Below are positions 47,945 to 57,087 of a stretch of 64,000 nucleotides of DNA, in pieces. A program made the position numbers and the translations under genes. Source of the stretch: an uncultured Clostridia bacterium (GTDB taxonomy: Bacteria > Bacillota > Clostridia > TANB77 > CAG-508); the NCBI GenBank assembly GCA_934122155.1, contig CAKOVX010000006.1:18805-82804 (forward strand). The letters run 5' to 3'. How positions within the stretch are numbered: the stretch's first letter is position 1; the number at the start of each line of letters is the position of its first letter. The notes below the pieces were generated by a model. It was not told where the DNA came from, made no database searches, and was given only the letters and a program-made list of their open reading frames with translations.

Positions 47945-48664
47945 ATGCAACGTATTTTAAGTTATTTAAGAAGAACAATTGATAATTATAACATGATAGA
48001 AGAAGGAGACAAAATAGCAGTAGGACTTTCAGGTGGAAAAGATTCGTTTACATTGCTTATGGGATTAAAAGCATTACAAAGATTTTATCCTAAAAAGTTT
48101 GATATTATTGCAATTAGTGTAAATCCTGGATTTGAATTTTTTAACTCTGAATTTTTAAAAACTAAGTGTGAAGAAATAGGTGTAGAATATATTGAAGAAG
48201 TTTCACATATTAAAGAAATAGTATTTGATATTAGAAAAGAAAAAAATCCATGTTCATTATGCGCAAATTTGCGTAGGGGAATAATAAACTCAGTAGCAAT
48301 AAGAGAGGGATGTAATAAAATTGCCCTAGGGCATAACCAAGATGATGCTTTGGAAACATTTTTACTTAACTTTTTGTATGCAGGTAATTTATCAACTTTT
48401 GCACCAGCAAGCTATATGGATCGTTCTAAAATTACACTTATTAGGCCTTTAATAGACACACCTGAAAAGGAAATAAAAAAGTTTGTTAAAAGAAATAATG
48501 TAGAAGTAATGCCAAAGGTTTGCCCAATGGATGGAGTTTCAAAAAGAGAAGACATGAAAAATATGGTATTTGAATGGGAAAAACAAATTACAACAATCAG
48601 AGCAAATATGACAGGAGCAATAAAAAGAGCTCACATAAATGGCTGGAAAGAAGATAAAAAATAG
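47945..48664 (+). CDS. TtcA-family tRNA thiolation protein (PP-loop ATPase)
   Basis: 239 residues. PP-loop GLSGGKDSFTLL (about 28-39), the CSLCANLRRG pair of cysteines (about 100-109), and GHNQDDALETFLLN are the marks of the TtcA/TtuA group, which thiolates tRNA using an iron-sulfur cluster. TtcA makes 2-thiocytidine 32; related members act elsewhere, so no symbol is given. ATG 47945 follows AGAGGGAAA. Confidence 0.85.
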   Translation: MQRILSYLRRTIDNYNMIEEGDKIAVGLSGGKDSFTLLMGLKALQRFYPKKFDIIAISVNPGFEFFNSEFLKTKCEEIGVEYIEEVSHIKEIVFDIRKEKNPCSLCANLRRGIINSVAIREGCNKIALGHNQDDALETFLLNFLYAGNLSTFAPASYMDRSKITLIRPLIDTPEKEIKKFVKRNNVEVMPKVCPMDGVSKREDMKNMVFEWEKQITTIRANMTGAIKRAHINGWKEDKK

Positions 48665-48665
48665 G

Positions 48666-48688
48666 AAAAGTGGCTTGCGCCACTTTTT
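48666..48688. terminator. Bidirectional terminator between ttcA-like and phosphoglucomutase genes
   Basis: AAAAGTGGC, loop TTGC, GCCACTTTT. Confidence 0.85.
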
Positions 48689-50417
48689 ATTTTGCAATTT
48701 CTCTCATTGCGATTTCTAATTCATTTAATTTTTTATCAGCGTTTTCTAAACTTGTTCCTTTTACGCCCATATAGAATTTAATTTTAGGTTCTGTTCCAGA
48801 AGGACGTACACAGCACCAACTATCATTTGTTAAATCATAATAAAGTACATTTGATTTTGGTAAGTTTGTAGATTCACATTTACCAGAATCTGTGTAGCAA
48901 ATAGTTTGTGCTAAATAATCTCCAACTGATAATACTTTTTCACCTGCAATTTCTTTTGGTGGATTATTTCTCATATTTTCCATCATTTGTTTAATTGCTT
49001 CAGCTCCTTCAATACCTTTTAAGGTAATTGAAAATTGCTTTTCTTTATAGTAACCATATTTTTCATAAATTGCAATCATTGCATCCCATAAAGTCATACC
49101 TTTTTCTTTATAGTAACAAGCAGCTTCGCATAAAGTCATAACTGCAACAATTCCATCTTTATCTCTAGCATGTGTTCCAATTATACAACCATAGCTTTCT
49201 TCATAAGAATATAAACATTCATATTCATTATTATTTTCTTCAAATCCTCTAATAATTTTTGCAATATTTTTAAAGCCAGTTAATGTTGAAAATAGTTTTA
49301 CATTATATGCTTTAGCAATTGCATCTGTTAAATTAGAAGATACGATTGTTTTAATTACTGCACCATTTGCAGGTAATTTATTATGAGATTGTTTTTGAGA
49401 TAATATATATTCTGCAATTAAGTTTCCCGTCATATTTCCATTAAATTGAATATATTCACCAGTTTTTGTATCTTTTACATACATACCTAATCTATCAGCA
49501 TCTGGGTCATTTGCTAAAACTAAATCGGCATCTTTTTCTTTTGCTAATTCTAAAGCTAATTTGAATGCCTTTGGATCTTCTGGGTTAGGATAATCAACAG
49601 TAGGAAAGTTTCCATCAGGTTTTTCTTGTTCAGGTACTACATAAACATTTTCAAAACCTAATTCATTTAAAATTGCATGAACCAAACGATTTCCTGTTCC
49701 ATGAAGTGGAGTGTATACTATTTTAATATTTTTTTGATTATTTTTTATTGCTTCATCATTTACTACTAATTTTTTTAATTCAGCAATATATTTTTTATCA
49801 ATTTCTTCTCCAATAACATTGTATAAGCCTTTATCAATAGCTTCTTGCTTATCAATGGTTTTAATTGTAGAAAAATCAGTAACAGCATTTACCTCAGCAA
49901 TAATTTCTTTATCTGTTGGCTCAACTATTTGAGCTCCATCATCCCAGTAAACTTTGTAACCATTGTACTCAGGTGGGTTATGACTTGCTGTTACAACTAT
50001 ACCAGCAGTACATCCTAAGTTTCTTACGGCAAAAGATAATTCAGGAGTTGGTCTTAAACTATCAAATCTATATGTTTTGATTCCATTTGCATTTAAACAA
50101 AGTGCGGCTTGTTCACTAAATTCTGTTGACATTCTTCTTGAGTCATAAGCAATTGCAACGCCTTTATCTTGTCCACATTTTTTAATAATATAATTTGCTA
50201 AACCTTGAGATGCCTTTGTAACAGTATATTTATTCATTCTGTTAGTACCAATACCAATAACACCTCTTAAACCAGCTGTACCAAATTCTAAGTCTTTATA
50301 AAATCTATCTTCAATTTCTTTTTCATCATTTTGTATATTTCTTAAATCTTGCTTGTCTTCTTCTGAAATAGCAGGATCATTAAGCCAAGCATTATATTTT
50401 ACTTTATATTCTTCCAT
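48687..50417 (-). CDS. Phosphoglucomutase/phosphomannomutase (PgcA-like)
   Basis: 576 residues. The phosphoserine loop TASHNPPEYNGYKVYWDD (Ser about 146), the metal loop DPDADRLG, the sugar-binding EESYGC and the phosphate-binding RPSGTEPKIKFY are all present. It interconverts glucose-1-P and glucose-6-P (or the mannose analogues). The next gene upstream on this strand is a UDPGP-type uridylyltransferase, which would use glucose-1-P, so the two likely cooperate in UDP-sugar supply. Confidence 0.93.
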   Translation of the reverse strand: MEEYKVKYNAWLNDPAISEEDKQDLRNIQNDEKEIEDRFYKDLEFGTAGLRGVIGIGTNRMNKYTVTKASQGLANYIIKKCGQDKGVAIAYDSRRMSTEFSEQAALCLNANGIKTYRFDSLRPTPELSFAVRNLGCTAGIVVTASHNPPEYNGYKVYWDDGAQIVEPTDKEIIAEVNAVTDFSTIKTIDKQEAIDKGLYNVIGEEIDKKYIAELKKLVVNDEAIKNNQKNIKIVYTPLHGTGNRLVHAILNELGFENVYVVPEQEKPDGNFPTVDYPNPEDPKAFKLALELAKEKDADLVLANDPDADRLGMYVKDTKTGEYIQFNGNMTGNLIAEYILSQKQSHNKLPANGAVIKTIVSSNLTDAIAKAYNVKLFSTLTGFKNIAKIIRGFEENNNEYECLYSYEESYGCIIGTHARDKDGIVAVMTLCEAACYYKEKGMTLWDAMIAIYEKYGYYKEKQFSITLKGIEGAEAIKQMMENMRNNPPKEIAGEKVLSVGDYLAQTICYTDSGKCESTNLPKSNVLYYDLTNDSWCCVRPSGTEPKIKFYMGVKGTSLENADKKLNELEIAMREIAK

Positions 50418-50452
50418 TTATTTTCCCTTTCTAAACTTATTATTAATTACAA

Positions 50453-50611
50453 GTAAGGTAATATGAAAACTTTTCTTCGCTCCATCCCAACTACGCAAGA
50501 AGATGTAACAACAATTTTTTGCAAACATTAAATGATTTGAAAAAATTTAGCAACATCTTCTAGCTTGTTGGTCCCCACAGCCTTGCTACGAAAAGTATTA
50601 TATTACCTTAC
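50453..50611. repeat. 159-bp imperfect palindrome (MITE-like or structured RNA)
   Basis: The ends are perfect inverted repeats: GTAAGGTAATAT (50453-50464) and ATATTACCTTAC (50600-50611). The pairing continues inward (ACTTTTC/GAAAAGT, AGAAGATGT/ACATCTTCT) with a short interior. It fills the spacer between the phosphoglucomutase and UDPGP genes and encodes nothing. Confidence 0.6.
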
Positions 50612-50622
50612 AGTATAAATAA

Positions 50623-51867
50623 CTAATTAATCCCGTGAAATGCTTTGTATAATGCTCTTGCAGTCTCTGGACTATCAACACCAGTTGCATTCTTTACAGG
50701 AGCAAATTCTTCTTCTCTTTTTACTCTTAAAATACTCATGTTATCAGCAATGCTAAAAGCATCAAATATAAAAGCTTCAAATTTATATGCATTTGGTTCA
50801 CTTGGTTCAACTAAATTTCCAGAAGCATCTAAATAGCTTGCCTTTTTAAAAGCAACATGATAAGGTAATTTATTTTTGCTAATTTCTTCTAATAATGAAA
50901 TATTAAATTGATTGCACAAAATATGTGATTCTCCATAAAGAAGCTCACCATTTTCATCTAATGCTTCAGATAATTCCTTAGAAATTTCAGTGTATTCAAT
51001 AACACTTGGTTTACCATCTTTTTTACAGAAAACACCAACTCTTTCTTCTGGGCATGCTTTTACAACACTTTTTCCACCAGATAAAGTGTTTTCAGAGATC
51101 ATAAGTCCAGTTAAAACAGGATCAACCATTTTAGCTAAAACATTATCAACTCCTCCGATAAAAATCCATTCAATTCCTTTTTCTTGCATATCATATAAAA
51201 TGCCATTTTTTCTCATAGCTTCAAAAATTCCACCATGACCATCAGCAGCCTGTTTTATCATTCCAGACTTATCTAATAAAATTTTCCCGTTAGTATCAAG
51301 CATAGGAAGTTTTCCTTGCTTAAAAAATTTAACTGCAGTTTTTGAATAATCAAAATAATTATGTTTTTCAAAAAAGTTAACAGTATCATCATTATTTTCG
51401 TCACTAGTCATTAAATACCAAGGAATATCAACACCATATTTTGTCCTAGCCTCTTTTATATGGTCACATAAAATTTCAAAAATAGATTTATGTGACTCAA
51501 GGCCTAAATCAAAAGTGCCCTTAGGCCCAGTATGACCAAGTCTAGTTCCTTGTCCACCAGCCATAGTAACTACTGCTAGTTTTCCAGATTTAATAACTTT
51601 TTCACCAATTTCTGTGTATTTTTTTAATTCCTCAGCAGAAAGATCTGCTTTAGTAGTATGTGGAATTGGTTCTAATTTTTCATTTTCAAAATTAGGTTTT
51701 GTTTTTGTACTTTCGTATAAATTTTGTACTTGATTAAAATCTAGTGTTAAAATGTCATCTAATAATTTGTTTTTTTGCTCATCATTAAGCTTGTCATAGC
51801 ATTGAAGTAAATGCTCTTGTCCATGCTTTGCAAGCAATTCTTTTGCTATTGATAATTTTTCATTCAT
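50623..51867 (-). CDS. UDPGP-family nucleotidyltransferase (eukaryote-type UTP-sugar-1-P uridylyltransferase)
   Basis: 414 residues. The nucleotide-binding motif VVTMAGGQGTRLGHTGPKGT near 99-118, then the sugar-site IEWIFIGGVDNVLAKMVDP. This family (UAP1/USP type) makes UDP-sugars such as UDP-GlcNAc or UDP-glucose and differs from bacterial GalU. The substrate cannot be fixed from sequence. The ATG at 51867 follows AGGAGG. Probably functionally linked with the phosphoglucomutase downstream. Confidence 0.9.
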   Translation of the reverse strand: MNEKLSIAKELLAKHGQEHLLQCYDKLNDEQKNKLLDDILTLDFNQVQNLYESTKTKPNFENEKLEPIPHTTKADLSAEELKKYTEIGEKVIKSGKLAVVTMAGGQGTRLGHTGPKGTFDLGLESHKSIFEILCDHIKEARTKYGVDIPWYLMTSDENNDDTVNFFEKHNYFDYSKTAVKFFKQGKLPMLDTNGKILLDKSGMIKQAADGHGGIFEAMRKNGILYDMQEKGIEWIFIGGVDNVLAKMVDPVLTGLMISENTLSGGKSVVKACPEERVGVFCKKDGKPSVIEYTEISKELSEALDENGELLYGESHILCNQFNISLLEEISKNKLPYHVAFKKASYLDASGNLVEPSEPNAYKFEAFIFDAFSIADNMSILRVKREEEFAPVKNATGVDSPETARALYKAFHGIN

Positions 51868-51932
51868 AAAAGATACCTCCTATAAAAATTACAAGTATAT
51901 CTTATACGATTTAACGAATTAAGTCAAATTTA

Positions 51933-52469
51933 TTAAATGTTATTTACAACTTTTTTAAAATTATTTTTTTGATATCCATCAAATACTTCAGCAATTTCTT
52001 TTTCACCAGAAGTATTTAAAATTTTATCGTGGTCATCTAATATATTTACAATATCATTATTAAATTCTGTAACCTCAAAAAAATTTACAATTTTAAATTT
52101 TTTTATATTATATTTTTTTAGCCATTTATAAACATTATTATTTACACTTTTTATATAATTTTTATTGCCACTAATTAAAATTATATTTTCTATATTATTC
52201 ATAAATTGTTGATTTAAAATTCTTTCAATATTTGCATATTTAATACAATTCAAATTTTTCCAATTAATATTTAAAATTTCTTCTTTATTTTTTAAATTTA
52301 ATTTTTGCATTAAAATTTTAATATTTTCTTCAATATTATTTTCTAGGATTGTTATTACTTTTGTATGATTATCAATTTTAGAACTTATATATGGCAAAAT
52401 TGTTGTAACTAAGTGCCAATCACTTACATAAAAACCACATAATTTTTCTACTTGACAATTATTATTCAT
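51933..52469 (-). CDS. Protein of unknown function next to spoIIR
   Basis: 178 residues, Asn/Lys/Ile-rich, beginning MNNNCQVEKLCGFYVSDWHL. It looks like a soluble alpha/beta protein (strand-like IENIILISGNKNYI and FKIVNFFEVTEF), without known catalytic motif. It lies divergent from spoIIR, separated by a 320-base spacer holding a perfect 29-bp hairpin. I do not recognise the family; a sporulation role would be a guess from location. Confidence 0.75.
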   Translation of the reverse strand: MNNNCQVEKLCGFYVSDWHLVTTILPYISSKIDNHTKVITILENNIEENIKILMQKLNLKNKEEILNINWKNLNCIKYANIERILNQQFMNNIENIILISGNKNYIKSVNNNVYKWLKKYNIKKFKIVNFFEVTEFNNDIVNILDDHDKILNTSGEKEIAEVFDGYQKNNFKKVVNNI

Positions 52470-52566
52470 AAAAATAACCCTCAGCTTTCATCTGTTTATC
52501 TATGGAAAATTTTACCATTAAAACTTACGGAAGTCAAGTAAAAAAGCTAACAATCGTGCGTGTTTA

Positions 52567-52700
52567 TTCGACATATTTGTATTCTAAGAACATTTTCATA
52601 CTATGAAAATGTTCTTAGAATACAAATATGCGACTTGCTAGAATTTCTAGCAGTTTGCACTGCGTAGAAATTCTTGTGATACGTTTTTATTGCTTGAATA
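52567..52700. repeat. Perfect 29-bp hairpin and further palindromes upstream of spoIIR
   Basis: 52572-52600 and 52602-52630 are perfect inverted repeats, ending CATATTTG and CAAATATG, around a single C. TTCGACA lies at 52567-52573 across the left end. GCTAGAATTTCTAGC and AGAATTTCTA/TAGAAATTCT follow. No gene is present between 52470 and 52790. Confidence 0.8.
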
Positions 52701-52790
52701 ATAATAAAAATTTTGGAAGCAATGTATAAAAATTTTTAAAGTTGTTAATAATTGTATTAAATAAAAATTTCTTGAAGGAGATAGAAAATT

Positions 52791-53438
52791 ATGAAAAAAT
52801 TCAAAAGATTAAAAATTGGGAGAATATTTGTTATTCTAACCTTATTAAGTATATTTATTTTAATATCTGCTATTTCATATGTAGACGCAGTTTCAAACAA
52901 TATAGCAGATAGTGTATTTCGTTTGCATGTTATAGCTAATAGTGATAGTGAAGAAGACCAAAAGCTAAAATTAAAAGTAAGAGATGAATTACTTTCATAT
53001 ATGAATATAATTTCAAAAGATAGCACAAATAAACAAGAAGCAATGAAAATTGCAAATGAGCATAAAAAAGAACTTACGCAAATTGCTGAAAAAGTAATTA
53101 AAGAAAATGGATATGATTATACAGTAAATATTCAAGTAGGAAAAGCAGATTTTCCAACTAAATATTACGGAGATATAACATTGCCAGCAGGAACTTATGA
53201 TGCTTTAAAAGTACAAATAGGAGATGCAAAAGGGCAAAATTGGTGGTGTGTAATGTTTCCACCTTTATGTTTTGTAGATGTAAGTACTGGAATTGTGCCA
53301 GATAACTCTAAGCAAGAATTAAAGCAAAGCCTAGATGATGAAGAATATGATTTAATAAGTAAGACAGATGACAACGAAATTTCATTCAAATTTAAAATAG
53401 TAGAACTATTTCAAAATTGGAGACTAGGAAATAAATAA
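52791..53438 (+). CDS. spoIIR: Stage II sporulation protein R
   Basis: 215 residues. An N-terminal hydrophobic signal/anchor (FVILTLLSIFILISAI) is followed by the family core FRLHVIANSDSEEDQKLKLK and the C-terminal NWWCVMFPPLCFVD. SpoIIR is made in the forespore, exported, and triggers SpoIIGA to process pro-sigma-E in the mother cell. ATG 52791 follows GAAGGAG. Its presence shows the lineage is or was a spore former. Confidence 0.95.
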   Translation: MKKFKRLKIGRIFVILTLLSIFILISAISYVDAVSNNIADSVFRLHVIANSDSEEDQKLKLKVRDELLSYMNIISKDSTNKQEAMKIANEHKKELTQIAEKVIKENGYDYTVNIQVGKADFPTKYYGDITLPAGTYDALKVQIGDAKGQNWWCVMFPPLCFVDVSTGIVPDNSKQELKQSLDDEEYDLISKTDDNEISFKFKIVELFQNWRLGNK

Positions 53439-53651
53439 GTATGGTAATATATGGTGATCATGTATTACCATTTTCTAATTTAGCATTTTTGAAGAGTGTT
53501 AAGGAGATTTACACCTTCCTATTTCAAAATAATTTATCATGACATTATCATAAATAAATTAAGGCCTTTTATATTTTACAAACTAATATCTTGCAATAAA
53601 ATACAAAGTATGGTATAAAAATAAAAGAAAATAAAAATGGAGGTAGTATCT

Positions 53652-54911
53652 TTGGATAAATTAGTAATAAATGGACCTACAAAATTAAAAGGAGAAGTAA
53701 CAATAAGTGGGGCTAAAAATGCTGCGGTAGCTATACTTCCAGCTACATTGCTAATTAATGGTGTGTGTAAAATAGAAAACTTACCAAACATTAGTGATGT
53801 AAAAATGTCATGTAAAATTTTAGGGGAGTTAGGTGCTAAAATAACATGGTTATCGGAAAATGAAATTGAAGTAGATACAAGAGAAATTTGCTGTACACAA
53901 GCACCAATTGATATGACTAGCAAATTTAGGGCTTCATATTATTTACTAGGAGCGCTACTTAGCAGATGTGGACATGCTGAAGTTGGATTACCTGGAGGTT
54001 GCAATTTAGGTGCAAGACCAATTGACCAACATATTAAAGCATTTGAAGCATTAGGTGCAAAAGTTGTAGTGGCACAAGGAAAAGTAACTGCAAAAGCAAA
54101 AAAAATGGTAGGAACATCAATATACATGGACGTGGTTTCTGTTGGAGCTACAATAAATGCAATGCTTGCGGCAGTTTTAGCAGAAGGTACAACAACAATA
54201 GATAATGCAGCAAAAGAACCACATATAGTTGACGTTGCCAACTTTTTAAATACTATGGGAGCAGACATTCGTGGAGCAGGTACAGATGTTATAAAAATAA
54301 ATGGGGTAAAAGAACTAAAAGGAAATGCTACATATTCAGTTGTACCAGATCAAATAGAAGCAGGAACATTTATGCTTGCAGCAGTTGCTACAAGAGGAGA
54401 TATTACTATAAAAAATTGTATACCAGAGCACTTAGATTGTATTACAGCAAAGATAATTGAAATAGGTGGAACAGTTGAAGACCATGGAGATACAATAAGA
54501 GTGACTATGAATAAAAGACCGTTAAAAGCAGTAGTAAAAACACTTCCATACCCGGGATTCCCAACAGACATGCAACCACAGATGGGAGTAGTTCTTTCAA
54601 TAGCAGATGGCACAAGCATGATTCATGAAAGTATATGGGAGTCAAGGTTTCAATATACCTCAGAATTAAATAAAATGGGTGCTAAAATTACAGCACAAGG
54701 AAAAACAGCAGTTTTTGAAGGAGTAAGTGAATTAGCTGGAGCACCAGTATATGCAACAGACTTGAGAGCTGGGGCAGCTTTAATTATTGCTGGAACAGTG
54801 GCAAAAGGTGAAACACAGCTATACAACATTGAGCATATTGATAGAGGATATGAAAACATAGAAGAAAAGTTTAGAAAATTAGGAGCAAATATACAAAGAG
54901 TTACAGAGTAA
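53652..54911 (+). CDS. murA: UDP-N-acetylglucosamine 1-carboxyvinyltransferase
   Basis: 419 residues from TTG 53652. GGAGG at 53639-53643 lies eight bases upstream and overlaps an in-frame ATG at 53637, which I therefore reject. MurA features: SGAKNAAVAILPATLL, catalytic Cys in GGCNLGARPIDQHIKAFEAL, and DLRAGAALIIAG. The Cys (rather than Asp) is the fosfomycin-sensitive form. It commits UDP-GlcNAc to peptidoglycan. The walJ-like and rlmH genes follow closely in an operon. Confidence 0.95.
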   Translation: MDKLVINGPTKLKGEVTISGAKNAAVAILPATLLINGVCKIENLPNISDVKMSCKILGELGAKITWLSENEIEVDTREICCTQAPIDMTSKFRASYYLLGALLSRCGHAEVGLPGGCNLGARPIDQHIKAFEALGAKVVVAQGKVTAKAKKMVGTSIYMDVVSVGATINAMLAAVLAEGTTTIDNAAKEPHIVDVANFLNTMGADIRGAGTDVIKINGVKELKGNATYSVVPDQIEAGTFMLAAVATRGDITIKNCIPEHLDCITAKIIEIGGTVEDHGDTIRVTMNKRPLKAVVKTLPYPGFPTDMQPQMGVVLSIADGTSMIHESIWESRFQYTSELNKMGAKITAQGKTAVFEGVSELAGAPVYATDLRAGAALIIAGTVAKGETQLYNIEHIDRGYENIEEKFRKLGANIQRVTE

Positions 54912-54926
54912 AGGATGAAGACATAA

Positions 54927-55718
54927 ATGTTTAAATTTTGTAGTTTATATAGTGGTAGCAGTGGGAACAGTTTATTTGTGCAAACTGATAATACAAAAAT
55001 TTTAGTTGACGCAGGCGAAAGTGCAAAAAAAATTGAAACAGCTCTAAATAGTATAAATGTTGATATAAACGAAATTGATGCAGTTCTTGTAACACATGAA
55101 CACTCAGACCATATAAAAGGGCTAGCAACAATATCAAAAAAATTTAATATACCAATATATGCAAATAAAGAGACATGGGAGGCAATGCCACAAGTAGCAG
55201 AAAGAGCACAAAATCAAAATTTATTTAATGTAAATGAGAACTTTGAAATAGGAGACTTAAAGGTAATACCATTTAGCATACCACATGATGCGGCTAATCC
55301 ATGTGGGTTTAATATATTTTATAATAACCAAAAAATCAGTATTGCAACAGACATAGGTCATATGGATAAAAAAATAATAAAAAATTTAGAAGAAAGTTCT
55401 TTTATATTATTAGAATCAAATTATGACCCAAATATATTGTCATACTCAAGGTACCCATATTCTTTAAAACAAAGAATAGCAGGGCCAAATGGACACTTGT
55501 CAAATGAAGCAGCAGGAAAAACAATTTCATATTTATTAAAATCAGGTTTGCAAAATGTTATGTTAGGACATTTAAGTAAAGAAAACAACTTTCCAGAACT
55601 TGCATATAAAACAGTTGTTGATGAACTATGCGCTAGTAATTTTGATGAAAATAAAATAAAAATTGCGGTTGCAAGCAGATCAAACCAAAGTGAAATATTA
55701 AATTTAGAGGTATCATAA
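54927..55718 (+). CDS. WalJ/YycJ-like metallo-beta-lactamase-fold hydrolase
   Basis: 263 residues. Metal motif THEHSDHIKG (about 51-60) and later histidines in PFSIPHDAANP and IATDIGHMD, with VMLGHLSKENN near the C-terminus. This fits YycJ/WalJ-type proteins, which in Bacillus sit in the walRK operon; walRK is not here. It is 15 bases after murA and its stop abuts the rlmH start, so the three form one operon. Confidence 0.88.
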   Translation: MFKFCSLYSGSSGNSLFVQTDNTKILVDAGESAKKIETALNSINVDINEIDAVLVTHEHSDHIKGLATISKKFNIPIYANKETWEAMPQVAERAQNQNLFNVNENFEIGDLKVIPFSIPHDAANPCGFNIFYNNQKISIATDIGHMDKKIIKNLEESSFILLESNYDPNILSYSRYPYSLKQRIAGPNGHLSNEAAGKTISYLLKSGLQNVMLGHLSKENNFPELAYKTVVDELCASNFDENKIKIAVASRSNQSEILNLEVS

Positions 55719-56198
55719 ATGTTACATATTGATTGTATATGTGTTGGAAAATTAAAAGAAGACTATTTAAAAAATGCAATATTAGAATATTCAAAAAGAC
55801 TTTCTAAATATTGCATTTTTAATATTATAGAATTACAAGATGAAAAAGTTCCAACTAATTTAAGTGAAGCTGAAAAGGCAAAAATAATTGAAAAAGAAAG
55901 TAATAATATTTTAGCAAATATAAAGGATAATAGCTATGTAATTGCACTAGACTTAAATGGAAAACAATATACTTCAGAAGAGTTTTCAGAAAAAATAGCA
56001 CAAATTACACATTATTCTTCACATATTACATTTTTAATTGGTGGAACACTAGGAATGTCTAAAATATTATTAACAAGAGCTAATGAATTAATATCATTTT
56101 CAAAAATGACATTTCCACATCAATTAATACGCGTGTTTTTGCTAGAACAATTATTTAGGGGTTTCAAAATTCAACATAATGAAACTTATCATCATTAA
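55719..56198 (+). CDS. rlmH: 23S rRNA (pseudouridine1915-N3)-methyltransferase
   Basis: 159 residues, full length. SPOUT features LIGGTLGMSKIL (SAM knot) and FPHQLIRVFLLEQLFRGFKI, ending NETYHH. RlmH methylates pseudouridine 1915 in helix 69. It is the last gene of the murA-walJ-rlmH operon; walJ and rlmH are adjacent in many Firmicutes. Confidence 0.96.
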   Translation: MLHIDCICVGKLKEDYLKNAILEYSKRLSKYCIFNIIELQDEKVPTNLSEAEKAKIIEKESNNILANIKDNSYVIALDLNGKQYTSEEFSEKIAQITHYSSHITFLIGGTLGMSKILLTRANELISFSKMTFPHQLIRVFLLEQLFRGFKIQHNETYHH

Positions 56199-56211
56199 TA
56201 TATATTAGTAT

Positions 56212-56349
56212 TGTAGAGGAAATTAAAAATAAAATAAAAATCATCATAATTATAATAAATTGGGGGCACTATAATTAAAAATAAAAATAGGGGTGTTACC
56301 TATGAGAAAACACATATAGAAAATATATGTACAAGAAATTTCCTCTACA
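56212..56349. repeat. 138-bp element with 13-bp terminal inverted repeats
   Basis: TGTAGAGGAAATT (56212-56224) and AATTTCCTCTACA (56337-56349) are perfect inverted repeats. Inside, GGGGTGTTACCT precedes ATG AGA AAA CAC ATA TAG at 56301, a five-codon frame with ribosome binding site. The rest of the 56199-56541 spacer is AT-rich without a gene. Confidence 0.55.
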
Positions 56350-56541
56350 AGAATAAAATCATTAATCTGAAATTTTCTTTAAAATCCTTATGGCTAAAAA
56401 TTTAGAAATTAAATTTTTAAGAAAAAAATATAAAGAAATAAAAAATATAATTTGAATAAACATTATAAATGATCCTTAAAAAATATAAATTAAATTCTAA
56501 AAATATAGTACTACTAAATACAAAAATTGTCAACAAAAACT

Positions 56542-57069
56542 TCACGACAAAATTCGACAGACAATTACAGAGGCAACCATTCCAGCAAGGTCTGCCAATA
56601 AAGCCGCTACTAAAACAAAGCGGATTTTTTTTATTTTAATACAAGCTGTATACACAGCAATGGTATACAAAGTGGTTTCAGTAGAACCCATAATTGTAGA
56701 TGCAATAATTCCTATTAAACTATCAACACCATAGTTTTTCATAATATCCACTGCAACACCAATTGAAGCACTACCAGAAATTGGCCTTAACATTGCTAAA
56801 GGCAAAATTTGACTTGGAATGTTTAAAATATTAGTAACTGGAGAAATAATAGAAATTATAAAATCTAAAATTCCTGAAGTTCTAAGGAGACCAATAGCTA
56901 AGAAAATTCCTAATAAAGTAGGAAATAAGTCAATAACTATTTGCATTCCATCTTTAGCACCATCTAAAAAAGTATCAAAAATTTTTACTTTTTCTTTTAT
57001 GCCATAAAAAATAATAATTATTATTGTAGCAGGAATTGCTAAAGTTGATAAAAAATTAATTATTTGCAT
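56542..57069 (-). CDS. spmB: Spore maturation protein B
   Basis: 175 residues, five or so hydrophobic helices, nucleoside-recognition (Gate) family: LRPISGSASIGVAVDIMKNYG and STIMGSTETTLYTIAVYTAC are conserved. SpmB acts with SpmA in dehydration of the spore core. The gene begins 19 bases after spmA ends; they form an operon. Confidence 0.93.
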   Translation of the reverse strand: MQIINFLSTLAIPATIIIIIFYGIKEKVKIFDTFLDGAKDGMQIVIDLFPTLLGIFLAIGLLRTSGILDFIISIISPVTNILNIPSQILPLAMLRPISGSASIGVAVDIMKNYGVDSLIGIIASTIMGSTETTLYTIAVYTACIKIKKIRFVLVAALLADLAGMVASVIVCRILS

Positions 57070-57087
57070 ATTTTCACCTTGTTTTAA

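Noticed and set aside
53637..53651. ATG start for murA
   Set aside because: This ATG overlaps the GGAGG that serves TTG 53652; the same pattern applies at 58976 (rsmI) and 47801 (small basic protein).
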